Below, piece by piece: positions 10,415 through 30,551 of a stretch of 64,000 nt of DNA (its first letter is position 1; each line of letters starts with the position of its first letter). Position numbers and translations under genes: made by a program. This stretch comes from Litomosoides sigmodontis (taxonomy: Eukaryota > Nematoda > Chromadorea > Rhabditida > Onchocercidae): the NCBI GenBank assembly GCA_963070105.1, contig OY718807.1, positions 682,001 through 746,000 on the forward strand. The letters are read 5' to 3'. Below the pieces are notes generated by a model that worked only from the letters and a program-made list of their open reading frames with translations, did not search any database and had not been told where the DNA came from.

Positions 10415-12835
10415 TTAGGGAAATAAAGCTATTAGGCTCGCAATAAGAGCAAATCCAGCAATCAAAGAAAGCAGTTTTACGACACGAAGTTGACGTTGAT
10501 GAAATTCGCGGGGCAATATTTCAAAACAAGTTATGTACAGAAATGTTCCACATGCTGTTGCCTGTGAATATTGGTTCAAATTAGCCGGTAGTCTTTCCAA
10601 GATAATTAGTGGCTTTGGCTTTCAACAGATTTTGCTTTATAATGACTACTGTGATACATCGCATGCTGCGAACATCAACTTTCCTTCTCATGCGTTGCAG
10701 ATAAAGTGCGAAATATAAAATACATCTTGTGATGTATTTCATTAAATGAGACGTATGCAATGCAGGCAGAGACGAATTCTATTTCGAGCACATATACAAA
10801 AAAATGTAGCGAAGAAATACCTGTGTAATGAAAGAGACTGTTCCAGCAATAAGTGGCGACCCACGACTGACGAAATCCAGGATAGCTATGCCACCAAAAC
10901 CGCCGATAATAATTTGTGCAGCGAAGATAATCGAACAGATTACTGCGGTTGCAAAACTCAGTGCACTCTGCACAAGACGAACTCCAAGTGAAAATCCAAT
11001 AACTATTTTATGCAGAAGTAGTGCGAAGAAAATCTGTATATATGTGTTTAAACTGTCATTACATACGTAGAAGAGCAGTGGATAATGCAGGCTTTGATTT
11101 GGTGTTTTTTTTTTGTAGGAAGCAAAATAGACATCATGTCCATAGATTAAAAAGACAAGATACATAAATTATTCATAATTTCAATGCAAAGTTATAGAAA
11201 ACACTGAAAAATAACGTTTACCTGCATAATTTCGTTCGTACCACCAACAAGGCCCAGTGAGAGGCCTTCGAACACAGCATGCAACGACAGTGCCATCACT
11301 AGGAGAACGACTCGAACTGTAGACTGAGACTGCGTACATGACTCCTGGCTAAGTTCACTTTCTGAATTTCAGGTACAATTGTATTTTATTTCCCAACGAA
11401 ATCTTGTCAGTGTCAACTGTATTTTACAATTGACACTGACAAGATTTTTCTATAAATTAGCCAGAAACAGGCAATAACAAAAAAACAAACCATATTCTGA
11501 GTGAGGATTTACGAGTTCAGAATTTGTTTCATTGTGATCATGATGTCCCGTGATTAAACTGTCAATATCTGTGGAACCATGCCATTGTTTTTCTCGGATA
11601 AATACAACAATCTAATTTTGAAAACATTTATACATTCCGAAGGGTTCTACATCTGCATTAGATACTGACCGATTACTGCCAGAGAAGAAAGTAGTCGCGT
11701 CAGTAAATCAGACTTGGTAAACAAAGTTTCATGAACAGCTGTTTAGAAATGTAGTCCGACATGAAGTTTTGCAAGAAAAATCAACATTATTTTCAAACAT
11801 TTCAAAGCTTTACCATTAAGTAGAACATACAACAAAAACAACTGTAGGGTACTTGTTTTTGAACTAGGATAGAAAACTACCTGTTCAATCGAAAGAACCA
11901 ACAAAAAGCCAATAGCTACAAAAATTTCCATAACTGGATAGGAATAATTGATCTGCCGCATCTTTTCGATTTTTCTAAGACTTTCCTTTGCATCCGGTAA
12001 CAAATCTAACAGACAAGTCGCCAAAAATACACCACCACCAAATACAGATATCACAGAAAGTAATGGCAAGCATCCGGTAGTCGTATTCACTATACGTCGA
12101 AGTAGGAACGCAAACTGCAAATTACAGTCACGCATTATACCACTGTGTCATTCAAAGCAGCATTCCTTATAATTTAGACATTGAGGCAACCATATTATAT
12201 CACCATATTATTCTCATAGCACTCAAAGCAACATTTCTTTATAATTTAGGATAAAATTCATTTTAACAATAGCTCATAGAAATGGGTAAGAAGGATAACA
12301 ACCATTACCCATAACTGCAATTTATTTTTAGAAAATTGAGATTTGTTTTTCACCCACATTTACACCGGTTTTCCATCTTCAAAGGTAACCTTCTACCCCA
12401 CCATATTGAATTAAGAAAGCCTACCACTGTAGAAGTGTAATAGCTCATAGAAATGGGTAAGAAGGATAACAACATTACCCATAACTCCAATTTATTTTTA
12501 GAAAATTGAGATTTGTTTTTCACCCACATTTACACCGGTTTTCCATCTTCAAAGGTAACCTTCTACCCCACCATAGTGAATTAAGAAAGCCTACCACTGT
12601 AGAAGTGTAAGCTTTGGATAAGCCTTAAATATATTAGAATTTCGAAAATAAAAGAAAAGAAAATACTAAAAAAATAACGTACGGAACAAGCTAAAAGCGT
12701 TGTGACAAACAGTGCGGTAATGAGACTTGCCCTCAGAAATTCGTGTACTGGAACGATTGGTCCCGGTGGTGGTGGTGATAGGAATAAGTTTCTGATGTCA
12801 ATATGCATCTCTTTCCAGTGTATTGTATTTATCAT
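10415..12835 (-). CDS. ZIP-family zinc transporter (SLC39A1-3-like)
   Basis: ZIP proteins move zinc or other divalent metals into the cytosol across the plasma or an organelle membrane. Six exons keep frame: 12683-12835, 11881-12114, 11491-11611, 11222-11361, 10821-11033 and 10415-10561, giving 335 residues, close to the usual size of this subfamily. The start ATG is at 12833-12835. The second exon has the TM2-TM3 core with GGGVFLATCLLDLLPDA. The variable cytosolic loop carries only a short histidine cluster, GHHDHNE. TM4 has LSLHAVFEGLSLGL and TM5 has LLLHKIVIGFSLG, so the His/Glu metal-site residues are present. The C-terminal exon ends in two hydrophobic segments and LIALFP. The N-terminal SPPPPGPIVP stretch precedes TM1. 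It is convergent with WRAP53 and divergent from NTMT1. Substrate and membrane cannot be read from sequence. Confidence 0.92.
11399..11447. repeat. 23-bp hairpin (inverted repeat) in ZIP intron
   Basis: Bases 11399-11421 and 11425-11447 are reverse complements at 22 of 23 positions, separated by a TTT loop. The hairpin lies about 38 bases upstream of the ZIP exon 11222-11361 on the transcribed (-) strand, near its branch-point region. The function is unknown. Confidence 0.9.
12270..12610. repeat. Tandem duplication, about 171-bp unit, in ZIP intron 1
   Basis: Copies 12270-12440 and 12441-12610 are nearly identical. They differ by one extra C (CAACCATT versus CAACATT) and a few substitutions. 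The high identity points to a recent duplication. It lies inside the first ZIP intron and holds no exon. A shorter imperfect direct repeat (ATAATTTAG context, about 12150-12180 and 12220-12250) sits just beside it. Confidence 0.95.
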
Positions 12836-14419
12836 CAAAATCAAACCCTTAAACAAACTACAATGTTATTCATTTCGTCAATAATCAAGTAGCCCTACGG
12901 GCTGAAATTAGCACGAGACATATTTGCAGAATGACAGACAATAAAAACAACACCTCCGTCAAACCTAAATTTACAAAAACCTTTCAGTTTTGCTTCAATC
13001 GCAATGAAAAAATGTAGCAGCTGATAGGATGAACGTATGATTTGAAGACTCATTCAGTATTTTATTTGAGAAAATGAGGAGTAGTTTATGGTTTTTTTGA
13101 AATAAAAATGCCGACTTTTTGCGGAAACTGATAAAAGTGCATACCCTTTACTTCGTGATAAGAAAACTGTCTATACAAACCCAACTCCAAAAATATTATA
13201 AGATCGAAAAGATACATCCATTTATTCACAATATGCCGACAACGATTCACATAATTTAGAGTGCGTAAGTTACAAGTTATCTGGAAGTTACAGTACTTTA
13301 CAATTATTGAATATCTGCAAAGAATCGATGAACTTTGCGCCAAAGGAAACCATCAGCGTCATGACCGCCACATTTTCGGATATATTGGTGAATGCGGTGG
13401 GTGCAATCACAAATTTAACAAGCCTTGCATCTCATGCTTCACTCGTAAAGCATCTCAAAGCAGCCCAGATGTCAGAGACTAGGAATCATAGAGTGCATGG
13501 GACGAAACAATTGTATAACTGCGTCCGCACGCGGTACTGAAAACGTCAGGTGGGAAATTGAACGAGGAGAAAGCTAAGTTGGTCTGTCGTATTTCTTCAC
13601 GTGGAAGCGGTGGATGCTCACTTGAGTAAGATGTGGAGGGAGAGCTAGAAGCGAAGCATGTACACAGTAAAATGACGGCGTGGTAATGTTTCGCGGTAGG
13701 CCGCGCAAGGTCACGGTGTTTCATACAGCTTTTGGTACTGCTTTTGTTGGCATTGCATCGAGTATTTATAGTTTGCGATTGACTAACAGCACATTGTGTG
13801 AGTGTGCGCAAATGAGACAAGTGAGTATTACATTACCATTATGCACATTTAGTTAGCATTACGCTAGTAACGTTGCGTTACTTAAATAACGCGTTGGATT
13901 TCCATGTTTGCGTTTCATTGTACGTGCAGGCAATCTTGCGATATACTGCTTTGCATTGTTGTGTGAAATCAGCTTTTTACAGTCTGTGGTTTTTTTACAG
14001 CTTTTACGACCACTTTCGCTCTCAAAATGGAAAATGACCGGAAGGAATCCAGTAACAAGTAATGGCATATTAAGGAACAGGAAAATATTTGGAGATATTC
14101 GAAGCGGAATGAATTCAACGATTGATCAAGAGCTGTCAAATGCAGATCCAAACGATAAAAATACTATATATGAAAAGGTTCATTCGAATGCTGCTTCCCT
14201 AGAAATTTATTCAACTTGAAAAGTTGACAGGTGTCATGTCATTATTTAATGCATTGCTGTAGGATGTTCCCTGTCCACTCATGTATTATCCCAGTCCTAT
14301 TCAACACTGTTTTATTCCGCGCTATCATTAAGCACTCACAATCAGTGATGTCCTTCTAAATGTTTAGTTATATTCCATAGATCGTTCACTCTTCTCTGCC
14401 TTGCTTCTTCGCTCCGTAG
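12836..14419. other. Divergent intergenic region, ZIP / NTMT1
   Basis: About 1.6 kb lies between the ZIP start (-) and the NTMT1 start (+). Several short overlapping open frames at 13261-13820 on both strands and at 13908-14219 (+) resemble no family I know and lack convincing splice borders. Either promoter may lie here, but no element can be named. Confidence 0.4.
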
Positions 14420-16507
<2,088 letters not shown>

Positions 16508-17169
16508 AAGAAACATATGCATAAAAATTGTCTATGCTTCTTCCACATCGTTCTGGCTGTTTTTCGTGTTGTTATTACAAGTTTCAAAGATAAAAGTGCT
16601 GAATTTGTTGTGTCACCATCATCTCCAGGTTGGATTATTACTGGCATATGTGATATATTTTCTTATTTAAGAACAAAAAGGAGATGTTTCCGAATTTATT
16701 TTTTCTGAACTTTGTTGATGTAATGTTATAGTGGTAATAACTTGAGTTTACATATGTATTCCGAATATTGGGAATGTGTTCCTTCACATCAAATCGACGA
16801 AAAACGCATACTGTTCTGTGTGTCATTAATGGTCATGGGATAGCTTCAACATAAACTTCCGCTGGGAAAAAGGAATTTGATCGCCTGTTTTGCTAGCTTT
16901 TCTTTTAGGACATACGTATTTCCAAATGTGTGTGAATAAATGTGTTAAAACTGTCTGTTTTCGTAGGAACGAGAAAACGGCTTCTTGTTTTGCATGGAAT
17001 TCAACCATTTATAAAGAAATATGTTCTGAACAGTAAGCTTTCAAAGGTACAAAACCGCCTGGAACTGTATTGCAGTGTTTTATCGCCAGTCGCAAGAAAC
17101 CATAACGTCAGTGAGCTAAAAATCGTGACGGTACGTCGACTCATATATACATAGTATATATATGTAACA
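16508..17169. other. Spacer between NTMT1 and RABL6
   Basis: This 662-base gap between same-strand genes contains no convincing exon; the open frames in it are short and unconserved-looking. A TATATA-rich palindromic stretch (about 17141-17164) lies just before the RABL6 ATG. The size is compatible with either separate promoters or a nematode-type operon spacer. Confidence 0.4.
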
Positions 17170-24062
<6,893 letters not shown>

Positions 24063-24178
24063 TCCTCATGTAAATAACATGAATCGGAAGATGTTAAACC
24101 TCATTTCTCGCAAGCCGATCTTTCACCATTATTGTATTTGTAATAAGTAGATTTTTGAAAACAATTACCAATACGAAA

Positions 24179-24338
24179 ATCCAAATAAGTCGATAAGACG
24201 CTATAAATAAGTGCTGTTGGATGACCAAAGTTCAGTGCCCGAAAAAATACATTGATGATTATATAAATCTCTCGCATGACCCGCTTCCTTGGTTAGTCAA
24301 CAGCATTTGTTTACATTGTCTTATTGACTTATTTGGAT
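24179..24338. repeat. MITE-like inverted repeat, 52-bp arms
   Basis: The arm 24179-24230 and the reverse complement of 24287-24338 match at about 42 of 52 positions, with ATCCAAATAAGTC at both outer ends. A 56-base spacer separates them. A third partial copy of the inner part of the left arm (GCTGTTG-ACGACCAAAG context) is at about 24380-24412. It lies 117 bases after the RABL6 stop, so it could be part of the 3' UTR or a non-autonomous transposon relic. Confidence 0.85.
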
Positions 24339-25096
24339 CTTATGAAATATAGGAAAGCCTGAAATTAGCCTACAAGATACCATCAATAAAAGCTGTTGAA
24401 CGACCAAAGCTGTAACCTATCTGTTTTAATGTCATCCGTCTGAGAAAACCCTAGCATAGGGAAATGCTTATATGTAATTTTACGGAGATGATTAATTTTA
24501 CTTTCGCTAACTTCACGCTTGTTCATACGCAAAATGCCTACCTATGTGATATTTCCTTTAGTTACTGGTTCTGAATTTCGTGTTTGTTTCGATTAACTAC
24601 GTATGATTTATAACATATTTTCTAATCAACAGTAAAATTTGATTTGATTTAGAAATGGAGATGTTTAACTGAAAGAGAGGAAAAGAAGTCACAGTACTTG
24701 CTGTTTAACTTTGATGCCTTTATTTCTACCTTTGTTAGTTGTACACAAAAGCTCCAAACTCCCTTCTTTATATCTCATCCTAATGCGAATATCACAGAAT
24801 GGAAAATACTATGATCTGGGAATAGCATGTGTGGATAGTTTCCGAATATTTCGAGACAGACACGGGTACTTTCACAGTAAGACAGGTTGTCGACCGCGAG
24901 GCCGGCATTTGTTTTCTCCGGCGTATCCCTGTGTAAAGTGTGGAAGTTTGGTGATACCTGGGATTTTGATTTGATTAATTTCGTCTTAGTACTGAAGGTG
25001 ATGTTTGCATCGGTCTAGAGCCAAGTATTTATCTCTGAACGGGGTGCTGTGATTTATTGTGCATGTTATTTTAAATCTAACATTTTGCTGAAAAAG
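24339..25096. other. Spacer between RABL6 and WBP4
   Basis: No convincing exon was found. The open frame at 24711-24974 has no recognisable motif. Apart from the partial inverted-repeat copy at its left end, nothing distinctive is visible. Confidence 0.4.
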
Positions 25097-27909
25097 ATGA
25101 CAGATGTTTGGAAATCAAACGCTAGAAGATTTTGCGAGATATGTAAGGTAAGTAATTTGGATTTATTGCGGCCCTTAAAGTGCTGATAAGTAATTAAAAG
25201 TAACTGGAAAGCGGTTCTTTTGTGGTGATAAATAGTGCGATTCAGAAGAAGATGGATTCCATGATGGTCTTTCCATCGTTTTTTGCAACAAGAAGCAAAA
25301 CTTAGGATTGGGAGGATGAAATTGGAAACTTTCATTTCAAGAGTTATTTTGTTATTGAATTTGCTAAAAAAGGCGAGCCATCTTCTCTCTAATTTGCAGG
25401 TATGGTTTGCGGACAATCGAGTTAGTATAGAGCATCATGAAGGTGGGCAAAAGCACAAGGCTGCTATCCAGGCAAAACTACGGGAGCTTGGAAAACAAAA
25501 CAAGCAGAAAGAAAAAGAGGTAATTACGTGACAATTTGCTTAAGTCGTACTGTGACAAAAGTCGGAGCAATATTACAAAAATGAAGTGAAGGAAACAGAA
25601 ATTGTTGTTGGAAACCTATCAAACTTTATATGTCTTCAGTTCACTATGAATCACATGAAATTTGATGGGATAATTGAACTTTGCAGCAAAATGATCTGAA
25701 AGCTACTTTAGCGATGATGGAATCTGCAGCGAGCAAGAGTATGGGGATTAGTGATTCATGTCCAACGGGTAAACATTTTCCTTTTACGTTGAAATAACAA
25801 TTTGAGTTAATGTATTGATGGTTATAATGATGGTGACAATGTATTTAATCAAAAGCATGGTTATATGAAATGATGTTTCAGCGGGGATAGTTGGTCCAAT
25901 GTCGAGACCGAAGAAGTATATGGATCCAAGAGCACACAGTGCTTCGATCGCTGAGATGGCTCGTCAAATGGCGCAGCGAAGGAAAGAGGTTGGTTTTGCT
26001 GTAACTTCAAGGATCCGAGAATCCTTTGCCGAGGTTGGTCTGGTTATGTACTTTATATGTTGATGTCCTCATTTGCAGCAGGAATTGGAACAGAGGAAAG
26101 CAGAACATAAATCAGAAAACGAGGAGTGTGGTTCGGAAAGTGAAACAGTTTGGGTTGAAGCTAAGACGGAAAGTGGTGCACTGTATTATTTTCATATGTA
26201 CAACGGGGGTAAGATTTATGGATCAACTGCACATTGAATAAAGTAGTCTTTATTAACCTGTATACACTTTAATCACTTATGTTCCTAACTTGACTTACCC
26301 ATGCACAATTTATTGAATTACTGTCAATTATTTTTTATTTTAGTAACCGTTTGGGATAAACCTCAAAATTACTACACAGCAGAGCAGTACACCATGAAAC
26401 TAGCTACAATGGAGAGCAACAGTAATGTGATGGCTAAAAATCAAGTTACCCAACCAAGTAAATTGGTATCAGGCATGTTTCATTCACGTGTTTGGGAAAT
26501 TTTAAATATGAGTTTCAGTCTAAAATTTCAGCAGCAATGCAACTTGATATATTGCTGACGAGTTTTCGTCTTTGACAAGAGCCATCTTAATTATTATTTT
26601 TTATTAATTTTCATAGGGTACAGAAACGCCAGTTCATAGCATTAAGAATTAGTTTGCAGAATCACGTCGCCATTGGGGACAACAGCAAACCTCAGGAATC
26701 AGTGGGATGCTAAAAACACGCCAAAGCACTTTATCACAAGATGGGACTGAAAAGACAATCCCAGAAAAACAAAATACAGAAGATTTGTCAAGTAAATGAC
26801 CTTTGGAACACATGATCTCCTCTGGATTTTGTTTACTTATTTCAAGTTTGAATATATATTCTTTCTGCTCAATCTATCTTCAGATATGGAAAACCCAAGC
26901 AGTTATCACTCAACCACTGTAAATGAAGAGCGAGGAAATTCGTCTGAAGGGTCGCGAATAATCGTGGAATTTGATCCTAAAATGGATGCTGCAAATTTCG
27001 ACGTTAACGAATGTGATATTCCTTTACCTCCATCTTCTTCTCAGGTGGCAATTTTTTAAGAAATATTTTCCTATATGAATTGTATTTTTCGCTTTTCCTT
27101 CATTGAAAATGATCCAAACTGCATTTGTTTCGATATTTCGTTCGTTATAAATATTTAATTTGAAATTTTTTTCCAGAATTCAGAACAAAGAAGACCGACA
27201 TTGAATTTATCTATGAAAGAGGAGCCGTTAGAAGAGAGCAACCGCAAGCAAATTGTTCAGCATGAGTATCTGAATATCAAAGGAGAAGGTATTGGTGTCA
27301 AAAGTGAAATGGAGAAAACAGTTAATACTTCAGGACAAAAGCAGCCACGACGATGTGGTCCGTACGGCCCGTGGGTTCCAGTAGAGACAGTTCCAGAAAA
27401 ACCAAAAGTGTCAGTTCTTTTGGAACCTTTCACGATAATTTCCGGGCTGTCAATAAAATATGCATGTAGCAAACATAATGCTAATTCATAACATGAGTAA
27501 CAGCTCTGCAAGAAATAGTTGTAATATTTGTGACAATTTTGCAAGCAGTATTCCGATACTATAATTTAATCTCGATTGGAAAATATCATTGATTTGGGGT
27601 TCGTAATTGCGAGAAGCTTGCATATGGTAAGGTTCTTAAAGCTTTTGTCGTTTTTAAAGATAATGAATTATCACCATTTACCATAAGTTAATGATGTTCA
27701 CATTAGCTAAGTTACTTTTCAGGGACTGGGAATTACCTCCTGAAGAGCAAAGGCGAAAACGAACCAGTGAATCAGCGTTGGCAACAGAAGATCTCGTTAC
27801 ATTTGGTGATAAGAGTGCAGTGATAAAACGAAAGAAGATAGACGGACCTGTTGAATTTAGAAAGAGGAAAACAATAATTAAGACTAGGCGAACTATTGAC
27901 GATCAGTAA
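25097..27909 (+). CDS. WBP4: WW domain-binding protein 4 / FBP21 (spliceosomal factor)
   Basis: WBP4 is a spliceosome component that recognises U1-type matrin zinc-finger partners and proline-rich splicing proteins through WW domains. Ten exons keep frame and give 438 residues: 25097-25147, 25400-25519, 25687-25768, 25882-25988, 26079-26208, 26344-26457, 26660-26791, 26884-27044, 27177-27409 and 27723-27909. The N-terminal matrin-type C2H2 finger reads WKSNARRFCEICK then VWFADNRVSIEHHEGGQKH. A coiled, Lys/Gln-rich helix follows. One WW domain is split over exons 5 and 6: WVEAKTESGALYYFHMYNG then VTVWDKP. The C-terminal GPYGPWVPVE, DWELPPEE and KKRK-like RKRKTIIKTRRTIDDQ match the end of the family. 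Human WBP4 has two WW domains; only one is visible here. AATAAA lies at 28177-28182. Confidence 0.95.
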
Positions 27910-30551
27910 TAACAACTAAATTTGAACATTGCATATTCCCCTTTTCTCCTCTTATGGCACTATCTATGATATGACTACGCATTAGATTTTTGATTTTATG
28001 TGTCTTGAAGAGCCTACTTGTGACACAGGTGATCTAACCTGTGTAGCGTTATTCGTTTGAATTATTTAAACCTGTGTTGTTATTGCTCATGCTATAGGAT
28101 GTATGCACACTCCTATCTGAACGAGTCTCTTTCTTTGTGTTACTCAGTAGGTGGTCAGATATTGACTAATTTCATAATAAAGATGACAAAATGAGCTCTA
28201 TGTTATCATCATAGATAATATTTGGTTGGTTACTTTGATTGTATCATGTAAAAATCTTCGGTCAGATTGTTTACTTTACGTCTGTGCTTGTTTTTGTAGT
28301 TTAATCAGTCGTATAGATTGTAAAAGAGGAATGAACAAGGCTGTGAGCAGCGCACTGCATTATTCGCTTTCATCCAAACTTTTACATACATACATCCAGC
28401 CGAAGTGCATCAGTGAAATTCCTTTTCAGCCGTTTTCCCGAGACTGCCATTTTGGCAGTTTTACCTTCACCTCTGCAACTTCTGCAGAAAATGGGAAGGG
28501 AAGAGTGCCTTCTTACTGTGTATGAAGACTGAAAAGCATGTTAAGATGCGCATAGAAACGCACAGAACTGACATACAGGTGTACGTACATACATTCGATA
28601 AACAAATGAAATGCATACACACATAAGAGACGTGCTAAGCACACACAAAACGCTGTAATGATCGATCATCCAGTCTTAAGCGAAAGTGAAGTGAAGTACA
28701 GCGGCAGAACTGGCGGTCCTTTCATTTTTGATGTTTTGGTAAGCAGTTGCTTGTCACTGATGCCCGTTAGTGCATGCTTCATTTTCATGTTTCCTGATTC
28801 CCACAACGCCGTTTAATGTGGCCAGTGAGGAAGTGCTGGCTACAACGGGATGAAGTAAGTGAGAGGAATTGACAGAGCAGTCACTGGTAGGTAGGGGTGA
28901 GCAAAAAAATTGGACTGATAGATAGCGGAGAGCAGAAGGCAAGATATCATAATTTTTTCTAAGGATTTTCCTCACCTATACATATATTTGTAATTGCACT
29001 TCAATAATTTCATGATTTGCTCCATTAACCTATTTACAAGATAATAAATCAAAATTTTATAACAGAACTGCTAACGTCATCAATTATATAGGATATCCAC
29101 TGTATCAATCGTATGCAATAAGATTTTCAATCATCCGATGCACTCCCGCGACATCCAAGATTGATATTTTAGTATTAACAAGTGAGACTTCACATATAAT
29201 CAGACAGTTGTCGGGAAAGGTCGATCTTAATGCTTATCACTGCTTTTCCCTGTTTTGCAGAAAAATAAAGTAACCGTTAATTAAGAATTCTACGTCTCGT
29301 AACCATGGACAACCGTTGTTCCACTCTGCGAGTAACATTTCATGTTCACGTGTCTTCGCATCATTGTCTTAACTTCTTAATTGGCCAATGCATAATTGGT
29401 AAAGTTGCTCAGTGGAAAGGACAAAAGAAAATGCCCGGTCGATAGCCCATTACCACTTTCCACAGTCAGAAAATCGTGAAAGTGTTTGAGATATGCGATG
29501 AGTAAAATTCATATCACGCAATGTTCATACTCCCAACGCAGTGTGCTGTTAGCTATAGCACAAAGTTCGAAGTGTAATACTTAAGCGTTACGGAGGATGG
29601 CTCGTAGTGACTCCATTACCCCATATATGCTGAAAACATGAGGAGAGAAGCACTCTGAGATTTCGCATGCTGTGGACAAAATGCAAAGCAGTACTTCCCG
29701 GTCGGCCCGTGCCTGTAGTGAGATTTTCAGGAAGTTTGTAGTCGCATGGACATGTCTTTCCTCTGCCAATTCCACGTGGTTACTTCCTTCATAATGTGTT
29801 CGGATGTTCTTATGATTACGTGGTTTTATAGACGTTTGCCATCTTTTATATCGAAATTGACATGACGTCGTCTCTCACGAGCTGCACCCGTAACTATGCA
29901 TTAGCTTTTCGTCTCTTTAGAGAAAATCGAGTTGCTCGGTTAAGGCGATGTGAGTTGTTTGCTTGATGAGTAGGCACATTATGGGTGAATGAAAATATAC
30001 ACATGCTTTTCACAATCTACTCACTTATTTATCGAAATAATTACTGCGATATGCATGACCTTTTATCTTCCCGTTGATTATACATTTGGGTCATGACAGG
30101 TATCACATGTCACTTAGAGTTGTTGTACTGTTTTGCTTTATGTGGTTATTGATCATTTCCGCTGTGTAATATAATGAATGTTAGTGGGAGAGCCCAACTG
30201 GTGCTATTCATCGTGCAAGAATCTAAGGATGGCTTAGTAAGTTTCTTGGCACGTTTGTTTCCGAAACTATATCTCTGTTTTAAAGTAGGAAGCACGTCGG
30301 ATCACATTTGATATCATTTACGTTGCATTATCCGTGCGTTCCCTAGCATTTAGGATAGTAGTAGTAGATTAATCGTTAGTAACAGATTAAGCGATTTTTG
30401 GAGCTTAATGTTCGGTAAAATCCACGAGTTTGTTTGTCATCATGAGGATATGTTATGAAGTAATCTTGTGATCGATATTTCAGGTATATTTCACCTTGAA
30501 TGTATAATCCGGTTTTGTAGTGTGACTGTACGCTGTTTATTTGATAGTGCA
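27910..30551. other. 2.6-kb intergenic region between WBP4 and SYM-3
   Basis: This region holds the likely WBP4 poly(A) signal at 28177-28182. Small open frames at 28226-28525 (+), 28754-28975 (-) and 29581-29775 (-) have no recognised motif or matching splice partners. A TTTCAG acceptor at about 30477-30482, 70 bases before the SYM-3 ATG, could be a 5'-UTR or spliced-leader acceptor. Otherwise nothing is seen. Confidence 0.4.

Noticed and set aside
13261..13820. Several overlapping open frames on both strands (up to 113 codons)
   Set aside because: They overlap each other in opposite strands, have no motif I know and no consistent splice borders, so they look like chance frames in an intergenic region.
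29581..29775. 64-codon minus frame
   Set aside because: It has no recognisable domain and is isolated in a 2.6-kb gap without splice context.
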